Source: an uncultured Acidimicrobiales bacterium
GTDB lineage: Bacteria > Actinomycetota > Acidimicrobiia > Acidimicrobiales > SZUA-35
NCBI GenBank assembly: GCA_938021675.1
Contig: CALIFY010000029.1
Location: 1 to 40,473, forward strand
Length of the DNA: 40,473 nt
Direction of reading: 5' to 3'
This document shows positions 31,102 to 38,987 of the stretch, in pieces. Position numbers and translations under genes: made by a program. Each line of letters opens with the position of its first letter. Within the stretch, counting starts at the first letter, position 1. The notes under the pieces are model-generated. The model saw only the letters and a list, made by a program, of their open reading frames with translations. It was not told where the DNA came from and made no database searches.

Positions 31102-32412
31102 ATGACTGCTACGAGTACTCTCCGCCGCCTGCCAATACCCGAGCCCGGTCGCATCGCCGCCGAGGCGTTCATTGTCGACCACCTGTCCGGGTTGTACTTC
31201 GAGGAAGAGGTCCACGTATCACCCCGTTTCCGAGGTGGGCAGCAGGCCGCCGATCGGGCCCTCCAACGCTTTGACGTGACCGGCTACGGCCGTCGCCGGA
31301 ACGAGGCCTTCCCGGAGAGCAGGCGAGGAGCGTCCCGCCTGTCGCCCTATATCCGCCATGGTCTCCTTACTCTGCCGATGGTCTGGAACCATGTTGAGGG
31401 AGGCCCAGAGGACGACGTCACCAAGTTCCGAAACGAGATGCTGTGGCAGGAATATGCCCGTCACTGGTACGCCCGTCTCGGACGGGACACCGGTTCGGAA
31501 ACCCGCCGCCGCTACCCAACACACGTCGACCACATCGACGATGTGTCGTCCAGCTGGGATCGCAACATGGCCTGCCTGGAACTGACACTCGATGAACTCG
31601 AAGACGACGGTTGGCTCGTCAACCAGACCAGGATGTGGCTTGCCAGCCACTGGTCTGTCCGAAATCGACACGACTGGCGGCACGGTGAAGAGTATTTCTT
31701 TCGACACCTGCTCGACGGGTCCCGTGCCGCCAACCGTCTCGGCTGGCAATGGGCGACCGGGGTCGGCTCGAACAAGGCGTACGGGTTCTCTCGCTGGCAG
31801 GTAGAAAAGCGGGCCCCTGGACTTTGTTCAACCTGTGAGGTGGCGGCCGAATGCCCGATTATCGAATGGCCGGCAGAGGTCGAACTCGAACCGGTCGAGC
31901 GGTCCCCGCTGATACGACGCGATCCGGACCCAGAGCGGACGGCCGGGCCCAAAGCAATAGAGCGGGTTCGTCGCGCCGATGATGGACCCTCGGGTGATTC
32001 TTCAGCCGATCCGGTGGCGGTTTGGCTCACCGCCGAGTCTCTTGGGGCTTCTGACCCGGCCTTGACCCACCACCCGGAGGCGTCAGCTGTTTTCGTATTC
32101 GATGCACCGCTGCTAGGCCGTCTGCAGCTATCGAGTAAACGATTGGCGTTCCTCGTCGAAACGCTCTCCGAACTGGCCACGCTGCGCCCGGTTGAACTCT
32201 GGCTTGGTTCGGTAACCGACCGCGATGCCGTCTCCGGAACGGGAGAACGCTTCGCCCACCGGCCGATGGCGACGACGTTTGCCCCAGTACCGGGCTGGCG
32301 GCGCCGCGCCGCTTCGTTGCCAATCGTCGAAGTTCACCCCTGGCCTTGGTTGCGCCGACCGGGCGACGGCAACATCGGTTCATTCAGCACGTGGCTTCGC
32401 GACCTGCACTAA
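31102..32412 (+). CDS. Photolyase/cryptochrome-like protein with reversed domain order
   Basis: The 436-residue protein carries a photolyase FAD-binding domain at its N-terminus (about 60–255). Landmarks are SRLSPYIRHGLLTLPMVW, FRNEMLWQEYARHWY, LVNQTRMWLASHW, DWRHGEEYFFRHLLDG and NRLGWQWATG, the equivalents of the flavin-pocket blocks of photolyases. After a linker (about 262–303), residues ~304–436 resemble the alpha/beta antenna domain that normally comes first, with VAVWLTAESLGASDPALTHH and AVFVFDAPLLG then SSKRLAFLVETLSEL. Cys158, Cys242, Cys245 and Cys251 have the long-gap, CxxC, C pattern of [4Fe-4S] bacterial photolyases. It diverges from an MrfA-like repair helicase. Repair activity versus light sensing is unresolved. 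Confidence 0.75.
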   Translation: MTATSTLRRLPIPEPGRIAAEAFIVDHLSGLYFEEEVHVSPRFRGGQQAADRALQRFDVTGYGRRRNEAFPESRRGASRLSPYIRHGLLTLPMVWNHVEGGPEDDVTKFRNEMLWQEYARHWYARLGRDTGSETRRRYPTHVDHIDDVSSSWDRNMACLELTLDELEDDGWLVNQTRMWLASHWSVRNRHDWRHGEEYFFRHLLDGSRAANRLGWQWATGVGSNKAYGFSRWQVEKRAPGLCSTCEVAAECPIIEWPAEVELEPVERSPLIRRDPDPERTAGPKAIERVRRADDGPSGDSSADPVAVWLTAESLGASDPALTHHPEASAVFVFDAPLLGRLQLSSKRLAFLVETLSELATLRPVELWLGSVTDRDAVSGTGERFAHRPMATTFAPVPGWRRRAASLPIVEVHPWPWLRRPGDGNIGSFSTWLRDLH

Positions 32413-32452
32413 CGGCATTCGTGCGCTCCGGATCGACATCACAGAGAGCCTG

Positions 32453-32986
32453 ATGCCCAAAGCCTGGGTAAAGTTACCTACTTCTAGGTGTTCTGCCTAT
32501 TCGAGTGGCCTAACGCCCAACCGTATACGTGCGATACCCTCACGGGAAGTGGCCTTTGATCCAGCGTCATCCGATAGCGGACTCATCGAGATCGACATTC
32601 CATCACGCGTCGATCTGGTAGCCGTCGTGCGAATGGTGGTTGCTGCCGCCACCAATGCGGTTGAGGCTCTTGAGGGAGATCGGCTCGACGATCTTCGTTG
32701 GGTTACCTCAGAGGCGACGACCAACGCCATCGAGGCCAACCTGTCGGCCCACGCCGGAGGCCGGGTTGCCATCTCGTGCGAAGTCGATGAGGGGGTCGTC
32801 CGGCTCGCCGTTAAAGATGAAGGCCCGGGGATGCCCGAACGGCATGAGGTGCCAGAGATCACACACCCCGACCGGTTGTTGATCGAAGGGGCGTTTGGAG
32901 TCCCGCTTATGGAGCGTCTGAGCAGTGCATACACGTTTGTGTCTGCTGAGACGGGAACCATCGTGGAGATGGAGCTTTACCAGTAG
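32453..32986 (+). CDS. RsbW-like anti-sigma factor / Ser-Thr kinase
   Basis: The product (177 residues from ATG 32453) is a GHKL ATPase of the HATPase_c_2 type, as in RsbW/SpoIIAB anti-sigma kinases. It has the N-box in SEATTNAIEANLSAH, the G1 box VKDEGPGMPE and the G2-type segment GAFGVPLMERLSSAYTF. Such proteins bind stress sigma factors and phosphorylate anti-anti-sigma partners; none of these partners is next door. The conserved domain starts near residue 44, so a start further downstream (for example GTG about 32550) is possible. The gene lies 40 bp after the photolyase-like gene and ahead of nhaA. A SigB/SigF-like promoter at 22006 shows that such sigma factors probably operate in this genome. 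Confidence 0.8.
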   Translation: MPKAWVKLPTSRCSAYSSGLTPNRIRAIPSREVAFDPASSDSGLIEIDIPSRVDLVAVVRMVVAAATNAVEALEGDRLDDLRWVTSEATTNAIEANLSAHAGGRVAISCEVDEGVVRLAVKDEGPGMPERHEVPEITHPDRLLIEGAFGVPLMERLSSAYTFVSAETGTIVEMELYQ

Positions 32987-33070
32987 GTTTCTCGGGGGCG
33001 TCTACCGGCACCCCGGAGCGGTAAAGTCCACCGAATAAAGATTGTGGTTGTCTTTTCGATTGGGTGAAAC

Positions 33071-34486
33071 GTGTCCTCAGAGTCGATCCAAGTACGTAGA
33101 GAAGCCTGGAGCGGTGGTGACACGCGGTTGGCTCGGGCGGTTGCCCGACCGATGGTCCGCTTCCTCGCCCAGGAAACCGCCTCTGGATTGCTACTGCTGG
33201 CGGCCACCGCGGCGGCGTTGATCTGGGCCAACCTTCCCGGCGAACTCGGTGAGTCGTATCACCATTTCTGGGAAACCCACTTCTCCTTAGGTATCGGAGA
33301 CTTCAAAATCCTCGACAAACCGCTCGAAGCGGTGGTCAACGACGCCCTGATGGTGTTGTTTTTCTTTGTCGTTGGGATGGAGATCAAGTCGGAGTTGGTG
33401 GTTGGCGAGCTGTCGGACCCCCGGGTTGCTGCTCTCCCCGCCATCGCTGCACTCGGCGGCATGGTCATTCCCGCTGCGCTGTATGTCATGGTCACCTTCG
33501 GCGGTGATGGCACCAACGGCTGGGGAGTTCCGATGGCCACCGATATCGCCTTCGCCGTCGGTGTGTTGGCCCTCCTCGGTCCGGTGGTACCTCACCGGCT
33601 GAAACTGTTCCTGTTGACCTTGGCCATCGTGGACGATATTGGAGCGATCCTCGTTATCGCGGTGTTTTACACCAGCGCTATCAGCCTTGGATGGCTCGCC
33701 ACCGCCATTGGCTTGGCGGTCGGCATCGTACTCCTGACCCGGTTTCGTGTTTGGTACACGCCGGTCTACGCCATCATCGGAATCGTTATCTGGTATGCGA
33801 CGTTCCGATCCGGGGTGCATGCCACCATCGCCGGAGTTGTGCTCGGCCTGCTGACCCCGGCGAAACCGCTGCTCGGCGGACGGGCATTCGAAAGTGTTGA
33901 AGACGTGTTGTCTGGCGACACCGCCGATTCTGCTGCGGTACGGGACGCCAACTGGAAGATCAAGGAATCGGTGTCGGTAACCGATCGACTGTCGGGTCTG
34001 CTGAGCCCGTGGACCAGCTTTGTCATCATCCCCATCTTCGCCTTGGCCAACGCCGGTATCGCCCTCGGAGGCGACAAGGTAAATTCGGCTCTGTCGTCGA
34101 GGGTCACCTGGGGCATCATCGTCGGTCTCGTGGTTGGTAAACCGCTCGGCGTCACCGCCTTCGCCTGGGCCGCCACCCGGTTCGGGGTCGCCAGTCTCCC
34201 GCCGGGAGTAACCATCAGACACGTGTTCGGCGGCGGTGCCGTGGCCGGTATCGGTTTCACCGTCGCCCTATTCATCGCTCGGTTGGCGTTTGTGGACGAC
34301 GACGGCGCTGCTCTTCCGATTTTGGACGAGGCCATCATGGGCATCCTCATCGCTTCGCTGTTGGCGACTCTGCTCGGTTGGGTGGTCTTGCGCGGTGCGT
34401 CGCGACCGTCGACGTCGGCTCTCGATGACGACTCGGGCGCTACATCAGGATCGGATGACCGAATTCCTTCCGAACAAGAGGTGTAA
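33071..34486 (+). CDS. nhaA: Na+/H+ antiporter NhaA
   Basis: NhaA exchanges internal Na+ for two external H+, controlling pH and sodium. The 471-residue protein has the 12-helix NhaA pattern with the diagnostic blocks VVGMEIKSELVVGELSD, GVPMATDIAFAVG (the Asp of the unwound helix IV region) and TLAIVDDIGAILVIA, whose Asp-Asp pair equals Asp163/Asp164 of E. coli NhaA. The C-terminal block HVFGGGAVAGIGFTVALFIARLAF is also conserved. A hydrophilic tail of about 35 residues follows. GTG 33071 is used. A rho-independent terminator follows within 3 bp of the stop, so the topA transcript starts separately. NhaA fits a marine or saline habitat but is also common elsewhere. Confidence 0.95.
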   Translation: MSSESIQVRREAWSGGDTRLARAVARPMVRFLAQETASGLLLLAATAAALIWANLPGELGESYHHFWETHFSLGIGDFKILDKPLEAVVNDALMVLFFFVVGMEIKSELVVGELSDPRVAALPAIAALGGMVIPAALYVMVTFGGDGTNGWGVPMATDIAFAVGVLALLGPVVPHRLKLFLLTLAIVDDIGAILVIAVFYTSAISLGWLATAIGLAVGIVLLTRFRVWYTPVYAIIGIVIWYATFRSGVHATIAGVVLGLLTPAKPLLGGRAFESVEDVLSGDTADSAAVRDANWKIKESVSVTDRLSGLLSPWTSFVIIPIFALANAGIALGGDKVNSALSSRVTWGIIVGLVVGKPLGVTAFAWAATRFGVASLPPGVTIRHVFGGGAVAGIGFTVALFIARLAFVDDDGAALPILDEAIMGILIASLLATLLGWVVLRGASRPSTSALDDDSGATSGSDDRIPSEQEV

Positions 34487-34488
34487 CG

Positions 34489-34525
34489 AAAACCCGCCAC
34501 CACGAAGGGTTCTGGGCGGTTTTTT
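34489..34525 (+). terminator. Rho-independent terminator of nhaA
   Basis: AAAAC-CCGCC (34489–34498) pairs with GGCGG-TTTT (34515–34523), leaving one bulged C and a 16-nt loop, and the right arm runs into six T residues. It begins 3 bp after the nhaA stop and ends about 55 bp before topA. Confidence 0.75.
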
Positions 34526-34579
34526 CCTGTTTGGAAGCAGCGATCGGACAAAAAATTTCGTCGAGGTGTTGGGAAAACG

Positions 34580-37500
34580 GTGCGGATGGTTCGTAGCCTC
34601 CGAACCGTGGCCCAGCCCCTTGTCATCGTGGAATCACCGGCGAAGGCCAAAACTATTGCCGGTTATCTAGGCGACGAATACATCGTCGAGTCGTCGATTG
34701 GGCACATTCGCGACCTTCCGGCCAAGGCTGCCGAAGTGCCGGCGGCCTACAAAAAAGAGAAGTGGGCGTCGATGGGAATCGACATCGACAACGACTTCAA
34801 ACCCCTATATGTGGTATCCGACCGCAAGAAGGATCAGGTCCGCAAGCTCAAGACCCTTCTGAAGGACGCCAGCGAACTCGTACTCGCAACCGATGAGGAT
34901 CGCGAGGGTGAGGCGATCGCCTGGCATCTCCTGGAGGTGCTCAACCCGCGAGTGCCGGTGAAGCGGATGGTGTTCCATGAGATTACGCCCGAGGCGATCA
35001 GGCGGGCTATCGATAACCCTCGTGAACTCGATCGACGTCTCGTCGACGCCCAAGAGGCCCGTCGATTGCTCGACCGTCTCTATGGCTACGAGGTTTCGCC
35101 GGTCCTCTGGAAGAAGGTCCGGCCTCGGCTTTCGGCCGGTCGTGTGCAGAGTGTCGCCACCAGGATCGTGGTTGAGCGGGAACGGGAACGGATGGCGTTC
35201 CGTTCGGCCAACTACTGGGATCTGACCGGCACATTCACCGCCACCGGTGCCCAGCATGCGTCCGAGGCGCCGTTCTCGGCGGTGCTGCAGGAAGTCGACG
35301 GCAGCCGGGTAGCTACCGGGAGTGATTTTGGTCAGCGTGGCGACCTGCGCCGCGACGGCGTTGTCCATCTCGACCAGGCAACCGCCGAGGCGCTGGTCGG
35401 CGAACTCGATGGTCAGCCATCGGAGGTCCGAAGCCGCGAAGCAAAGCCGTACCGTCGTCGCCCCGCTGCGCCGTTCATCACTTCGACGTATCAGCAGGAG
35501 GCGGGCCGCAAGCTTCGGCTGTCGTCCGCCCAAGCGATGCGGGTGGCCCAAGGCCTGTACGAACGTGGCTACATCACCTACATGAGGACCGACTCGACCA
35601 CCCTGTCGGATTCGGCCGTGGCGGCCGCTCGAACGCAGATCGCCGAACGATACGGCGCGGAGTACTTGCCGGACGCTCCCCGTAGCTATCAGCAGAAGGT
35701 CAAGAACGCTCAGGAGGCTCACGAAGCTATCCGTCCGTCAGGCGACACATTCCGTACGCCGGACCAGGTGGCCAGCAAACTGAGCGCTCCAGAACTCCGT
35801 GTCTACCAGCTGATCTGGCAGCGCACGTTGGCGTCGCAGATGACCGACGCCACCGGGGAGACGGTGACCCTTAAGCTGTCGGTCGATTCGACCGCCGGCC
35901 GAAACGCGGTGTTTTCTACATCGGGGACCGTCATCAGCCACCAGGGTTTCCTCAAGGCGTATGTCGAAAGCACCGACGACTCCGACCAGCCGGATCGCCC
36001 TGGCGACTCAAAGAGCGATGCCGACGAAAAGCGGCTGCCGGCCCTCGTCGAGGGCGACCGGGCCTCGTTGAGCGACGTCGAAGCTGCAGGCCACGACACT
36101 CAGCCGCCGTACCGTTTCACCGAGGCGTCACTGGTAAAACGGTTGGAGGAGCTCGGCGTTGGCCGGCCATCGACCTATGCATCGATCATGGGAACGATTC
36201 AGGCCAGGGGGTATGCCTGGAAGAAGGGTTCGGCGTTGGTGCCGAGCTTCCTCGCGTTCGCGGTGATCACCCTGTTGGAGCAGCACTTCCCCGACCTTGT
36301 CGACTACGCCTTCACCGCCAGGATGGAAGACGATCTCGACAACATCGCGAGCGGCTCTGAGGCCGTCGTGCCGTGGCTGTCGCAGTTCTACTTCGGGGCA
36401 GACGAAGAGCCGGGATTGCGGGAAAAGGTCGACGGGCGACTTGGCGATATCGATGCTCGTGCCGTCAACTCGATTCCGATCGGCGAGGACGAACACGGTA
36501 TTCCGATCGTGGCCAGGGTCGGCCAATACGGTCCGTATTTAGAAAGAGGAACACTCGGCGCGTTCGTCCTCGACAGAGACTCTGAGTCCGGTCATGCGTG
36601 GTGGCGGCCATCGGTACCGTCACGGATCCATCTCCGCCGGTACGCCACCGGAGCGTGGACTGGTAACGAGGTGTTGCTCTGCGGTCGCCGAGATCCCGAT
36701 GGGCTTAACGGCAACGGAGCTAACGGTAACGGCGCGAACGGTAACGGGGCGGTCCCGATCGACGGAGCGGCCTACGACCCTGCGACCGACTCATGGAGAT
36801 CGTTGGCCGAAAGCCATTGGTCCGGTCAGCCGGTGGATGCGGTGTGGACCGGTGACAACTACCGGTCGATGGTGGTTCTAGGTGCCCATGGCGATGGGAT
36901 CGCCTATCGGCCAGACGACGATTCGTGGTCTGATCTTCCGCCTTCGTTCGTCAACCCGGTCGGGTTTCGGGCCGCATTGTGGACCGGCGAACGGGCGCTC
37001 GGTGTGGGCTGGAATGATGACCGGATCATCGTTGCGTCGTATGATCCCGGCACTGGGTTCGCCGAAACGGGTCCGGCCCTTGAGGTCGGGATTTCACCAT
37101 CGGCGACGGTGAGCTGGACCGGAGACGAGGTGCTCGTCTGGGATGGTAAGGAAGGCTGGTTCTATAACCCGGCCGCCGGAGAGTGGAACGAAACGCCTCC
37201 CTTTGAGAAGTTCAGCGGCGAGAAACCGAAGTCGATTGTCGGCGTCGTCGCCAACGGCGTTGTCCACGCAGTCCTGTGGTTCAAGCGAGCGTCCTCGGTT
37301 CGAATCGCCCGGCTCGAACAGGGACGGTGGGTTTGGCCGGCCGGTCTGGAGATCGACGGTGATCTCGTCGATTTGACCACCGCCGGGTCGGACCTCCTCA
37401 TCCTTGCCGATGGTGGTCCTGCAACGGCGTACCGGCTCGACGCCCGAGGCGACCGTCTGGAACCGCTGGACGGTTTCCCATCGAAGTCGTTCTCCGATTT

Positions 37501-38338
37501 CGAACTGGTATCGACCGGTGATGGCCTTGTGGTGTGGGGTAATCGGATCGAGACCAAGGGCATCCCGAACGACGTTGCCCCCGATGAGCTGAGTCCCGGA
37601 CGGGCTACCGAGATCATGGCCGTGCCCGACGTGATCGAACTTGGACCGGACCCAAAGACGGGGCTTCCTGTCTATGTCCGAGACGGCAAGTTTGGGCCGT
37701 ACATTCAGCTCGGTGATATGCCGAAAAAGGTGACAGACGAAAACAAGCCGAAGACGAGTTCGTTGTTCTCCGACATGACGATGGACGAAGTCACACTCGA
37801 GCAGGCGGTCGAGCTGCTGGCGATCCCTCGGATAATAGGGGTTGATCCAAACGACGGTCGAGAGATTCTGGCCAACAACGGGCCGTACGGACCGTACCTC
37901 CGAAAGGAACCGGAGGAGGAAGGTAAGCGGCCGGAAACCCGCAGTTTCGAGAACGAGCGCGACCTGCTCACCATGACGCTCGAACAGGCGGTCGCCCTGT
38001 ACGCCCAGCCGAAACGCCGTCGAGGTCAATCAGCGTCTGGACCGCTGAAAGAGCTCGGGGTTGATCCGACCACCGACCTTCCGGTCGTTGTGAAGAACGG
38101 GCAGTTCGGGGAGTACGTGACCGACGGTGAAGTAAACGCCAGTTTGACCGTTACCGATTCCGTCGAACGTATCGACATCACCCGAGCGTCGGAGCTGCTC
38201 GCCATCCGGCGACACAAGTTGGAACAAGAAGGCGGAATACCAAAGAAGACAGCAAAGAAGGCAGCAAAGAAGGCGGTCAAGAAGAAGCCGGCCAAGAAAA
38301 AGGCGGCCAAGAAGAAGACGGTCAAGAAGTCTGCTTGA
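34580..38338 (+). CDS. topA: DNA topoisomerase I with an inserted beta-propeller
   Basis: TopA relaxes negatively supercoiled DNA by nicking one strand. The Toprim domain begins LVIVESPAKAKTIAGYL and carries LATDEDREGEAIAWHLLE; the catalytic tyrosine is Tyr334 in GYITYMRTDSTTLS; RPSTYASIMGTIQ lies in the core. The C-terminus has the repeated actinobacterial modules (GQYGPYLERG, GKFGPYIQLG, GPYGPYLRKE, GQFGEYVTDG) and a Lys-rich tail. At 1252 residues it is about 330 longer than M. tuberculosis TopA. The excess is one in-frame block (residues ~658–992) between the first module and PNDVAPDELSPGRA. Without it the protein would be normal. GTG 34580, ATG 34586 or GTG 34607 may be the start. tmk and holB follow, probably as one operon. 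Confidence 0.95.
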   Translation: MRMVRSLRTVAQPLVIVESPAKAKTIAGYLGDEYIVESSIGHIRDLPAKAAEVPAAYKKEKWASMGIDIDNDFKPLYVVSDRKKDQVRKLKTLLKDASELVLATDEDREGEAIAWHLLEVLNPRVPVKRMVFHEITPEAIRRAIDNPRELDRRLVDAQEARRLLDRLYGYEVSPVLWKKVRPRLSAGRVQSVATRIVVERERERMAFRSANYWDLTGTFTATGAQHASEAPFSAVLQEVDGSRVATGSDFGQRGDLRRDGVVHLDQATAEALVGELDGQPSEVRSREAKPYRRRPAAPFITSTYQQEAGRKLRLSSAQAMRVAQGLYERGYITYMRTDSTTLSDSAVAAARTQIAERYGAEYLPDAPRSYQQKVKNAQEAHEAIRPSGDTFRTPDQVASKLSAPELRVYQLIWQRTLASQMTDATGETVTLKLSVDSTAGRNAVFSTSGTVISHQGFLKAYVESTDDSDQPDRPGDSKSDADEKRLPALVEGDRASLSDVEAAGHDTQPPYRFTEASLVKRLEELGVGRPSTYASIMGTIQARGYAWKKGSALVPSFLAFAVITLLEQHFPDLVDYAFTARMEDDLDNIASGSEAVVPWLSQFYFGADEEPGLREKVDGRLGDIDARAVNSIPIGEDEHGIPIVARVGQYGPYLERGTLGAFVLDRDSESGHAWWRPSVPSRIHLRRYATGAWTGNEVLLCGRRDPDGLNGNGANGNGANGNGAVPIDGAAYDPATDSWRSLAESHWSGQPVDAVWTGDNYRSMVVLGAHGDGIAYRPDDDSWSDLPPSFVNPVGFRAALWTGERALGVGWNDDRIIVASYDPGTGFAETGPALEVGISPSATVSWTGDEVLVWDGKEGWFYNPAAGEWNETPPFEKFSGEKPKSIVGVVANGVVHAVLWFKRASSVRIARLEQGRWVWPAGLEIDGDLVDLTTAGSDLLILADGGPATAYRLDARGDRLEPLDGFPSKSFSDFELVSTGDGLVVWGNRIETKGIPNDVAPDELSPGRATEIMAVPDVIELGPDPKTGLPVYVRDGKFGPYIQLGDMPKKVTDENKPKTSSLFSDMTMDEVTLEQAVELLAIPRIIGVDPNDGREILANNGPYGPYLRKEPEEEGKRPETRSFENERDLLTMTLEQAVALYAQPKRRRGQSASGPLKELGVDPTTDLPVVVKNGQFGEYVTDGEVNASLTVTDSVERIDITRASELLAIRRHKLEQEGGIPKKTAKKAAKKAVKKKPAKKKAAKKKTVKKSA
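36551..37557 (+). other. Beta-propeller insert within topA
   Basis: About 335 codons with no counterpart in TopA sit between LERG and the conserved PNDVAPDEL segment. The insert contains units that open with a W/S-T-G-(D/E/N) motif followed by hydrophobic strands and usually close with a Y/F-x-P…W pattern. Unit starts are near 36656, 36845, 36980, 37115, 37246, 37378 and 37511, mostly 130–135 bp (about 45 residues) apart. The first unit is longer because of an Asn-Gly-Asn-Gly-Ala run (about 36712–36750). The seventh unit is cut short, and the residues before 36656 (HAWWRPSVPSRIHLRR) could complete it, as in propeller closure. Such WTG/Kelch-like repeats are usual in exported actinobacterial proteins, not in DNA enzymes. 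Binding target unknown. Confidence 0.85.
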
Positions 38339-38340
38339 GT

Positions 38341-38976
38341 GTGGCTGACTTGTCGGTAGCGGCGTACATAGCGTTCGAGGGTGGCGAGGGTTCGGGTAAG
38401 AGCACCCAGACTGAGCGGCTGGCAGCGGAGTTCGACGCGGTACTGACCCGCGAACCGGGAGCGACCGAGCTCGGGTTTCGACTGCGAAGCCTGTTACTCG
38501 ATCCGGATTCGGTTCCTGTAGGGCCACGGGCGGAGGCCTTGTTGATGGCCGCCGATCGAGCGCAACATATGCAGGACGTTGTTCTGCCGGCGTTGGCGGC
38601 GGGGCAACACGTGGTCTCCGATCGATCGGCATATTCGTCGTTGGCCTACCAAGGTGGCGGGCGGCAGCTCGGTGTTGAAGAGATTCGAGAGGTCAATAAA
38701 TGGGCCGTCTACGGACGTTGGCCCGACGTTGTCGTGTATCTGCGGCTCGACCGTGATGTGGCCAAGACCCGGCTACGACGCTCGCTCGACCGAATCGAGC
38801 GGGAGGACGAGAAGTTCCATCGACGGATCGGTCGGGTCTTTGATCAGCTGGCTGACGAGGATGCCGATCGGTGGCTTGTCGTCGAAGCCGACCAGCCGAT
38901 CGACGTTGTGGCGGCCGAGGTGTCCGATGGCGTTTTGAATCGGCTGGCCAACCTCGGGTTCGTACTGCAGCGGTAG
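38341..38976 (+). CDS. tmk: Thymidylate kinase
   Basis: Tmk phosphorylates dTMP to dTDP for DNA synthesis. The ~211-residue protein has the P-loop FEGGEGSGKSTQ, the TREPGATELG segment, the DRSAYSSLAYQGGGR motif (DRx and substrate-binding Arg) and the LID region around RIEREDEKFHRRI. These are all standard for bacterial Tmk. GTG 38341 is 3 bp after the topA stop; a TTG at 38335 overlapping that stop is an alternative start. The order topA–tmk–holB is widely conserved in Actinobacteria and groups three DNA-replication functions in one operon. Confidence 0.93.
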   Translation: MADLSVAAYIAFEGGEGSGKSTQTERLAAEFDAVLTREPGATELGFRLRSLLLDPDSVPVGPRAEALLMAADRAQHMQDVVLPALAAGQHVVSDRSAYSSLAYQGGGRQLGVEEIREVNKWAVYGRWPDVVVYLRLDRDVAKTRLRRSLDRIEREDEKFHRRIGRVFDQLADEDADRWLVVEADQPIDVVAAEVSDGVLNRLANLGFVLQR

Positions 38977-38987
38977 CGTTAGTCGCC

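Noticed and set aside
33287-34222. Long minus-strand frame opposite nhaA
   Set aside because: Composition is low-complexity (Gly, Asp, Arg, Gln) and it mirrors the conserved NhaA gene.
34580-38338. topA as a pseudogene or two genes joined by an error
   Set aside because: Frame is intact across both junctions, all catalytic motifs and C-terminal modules are present, and the insert has regular repeats, so a functional fused protein is more likely.
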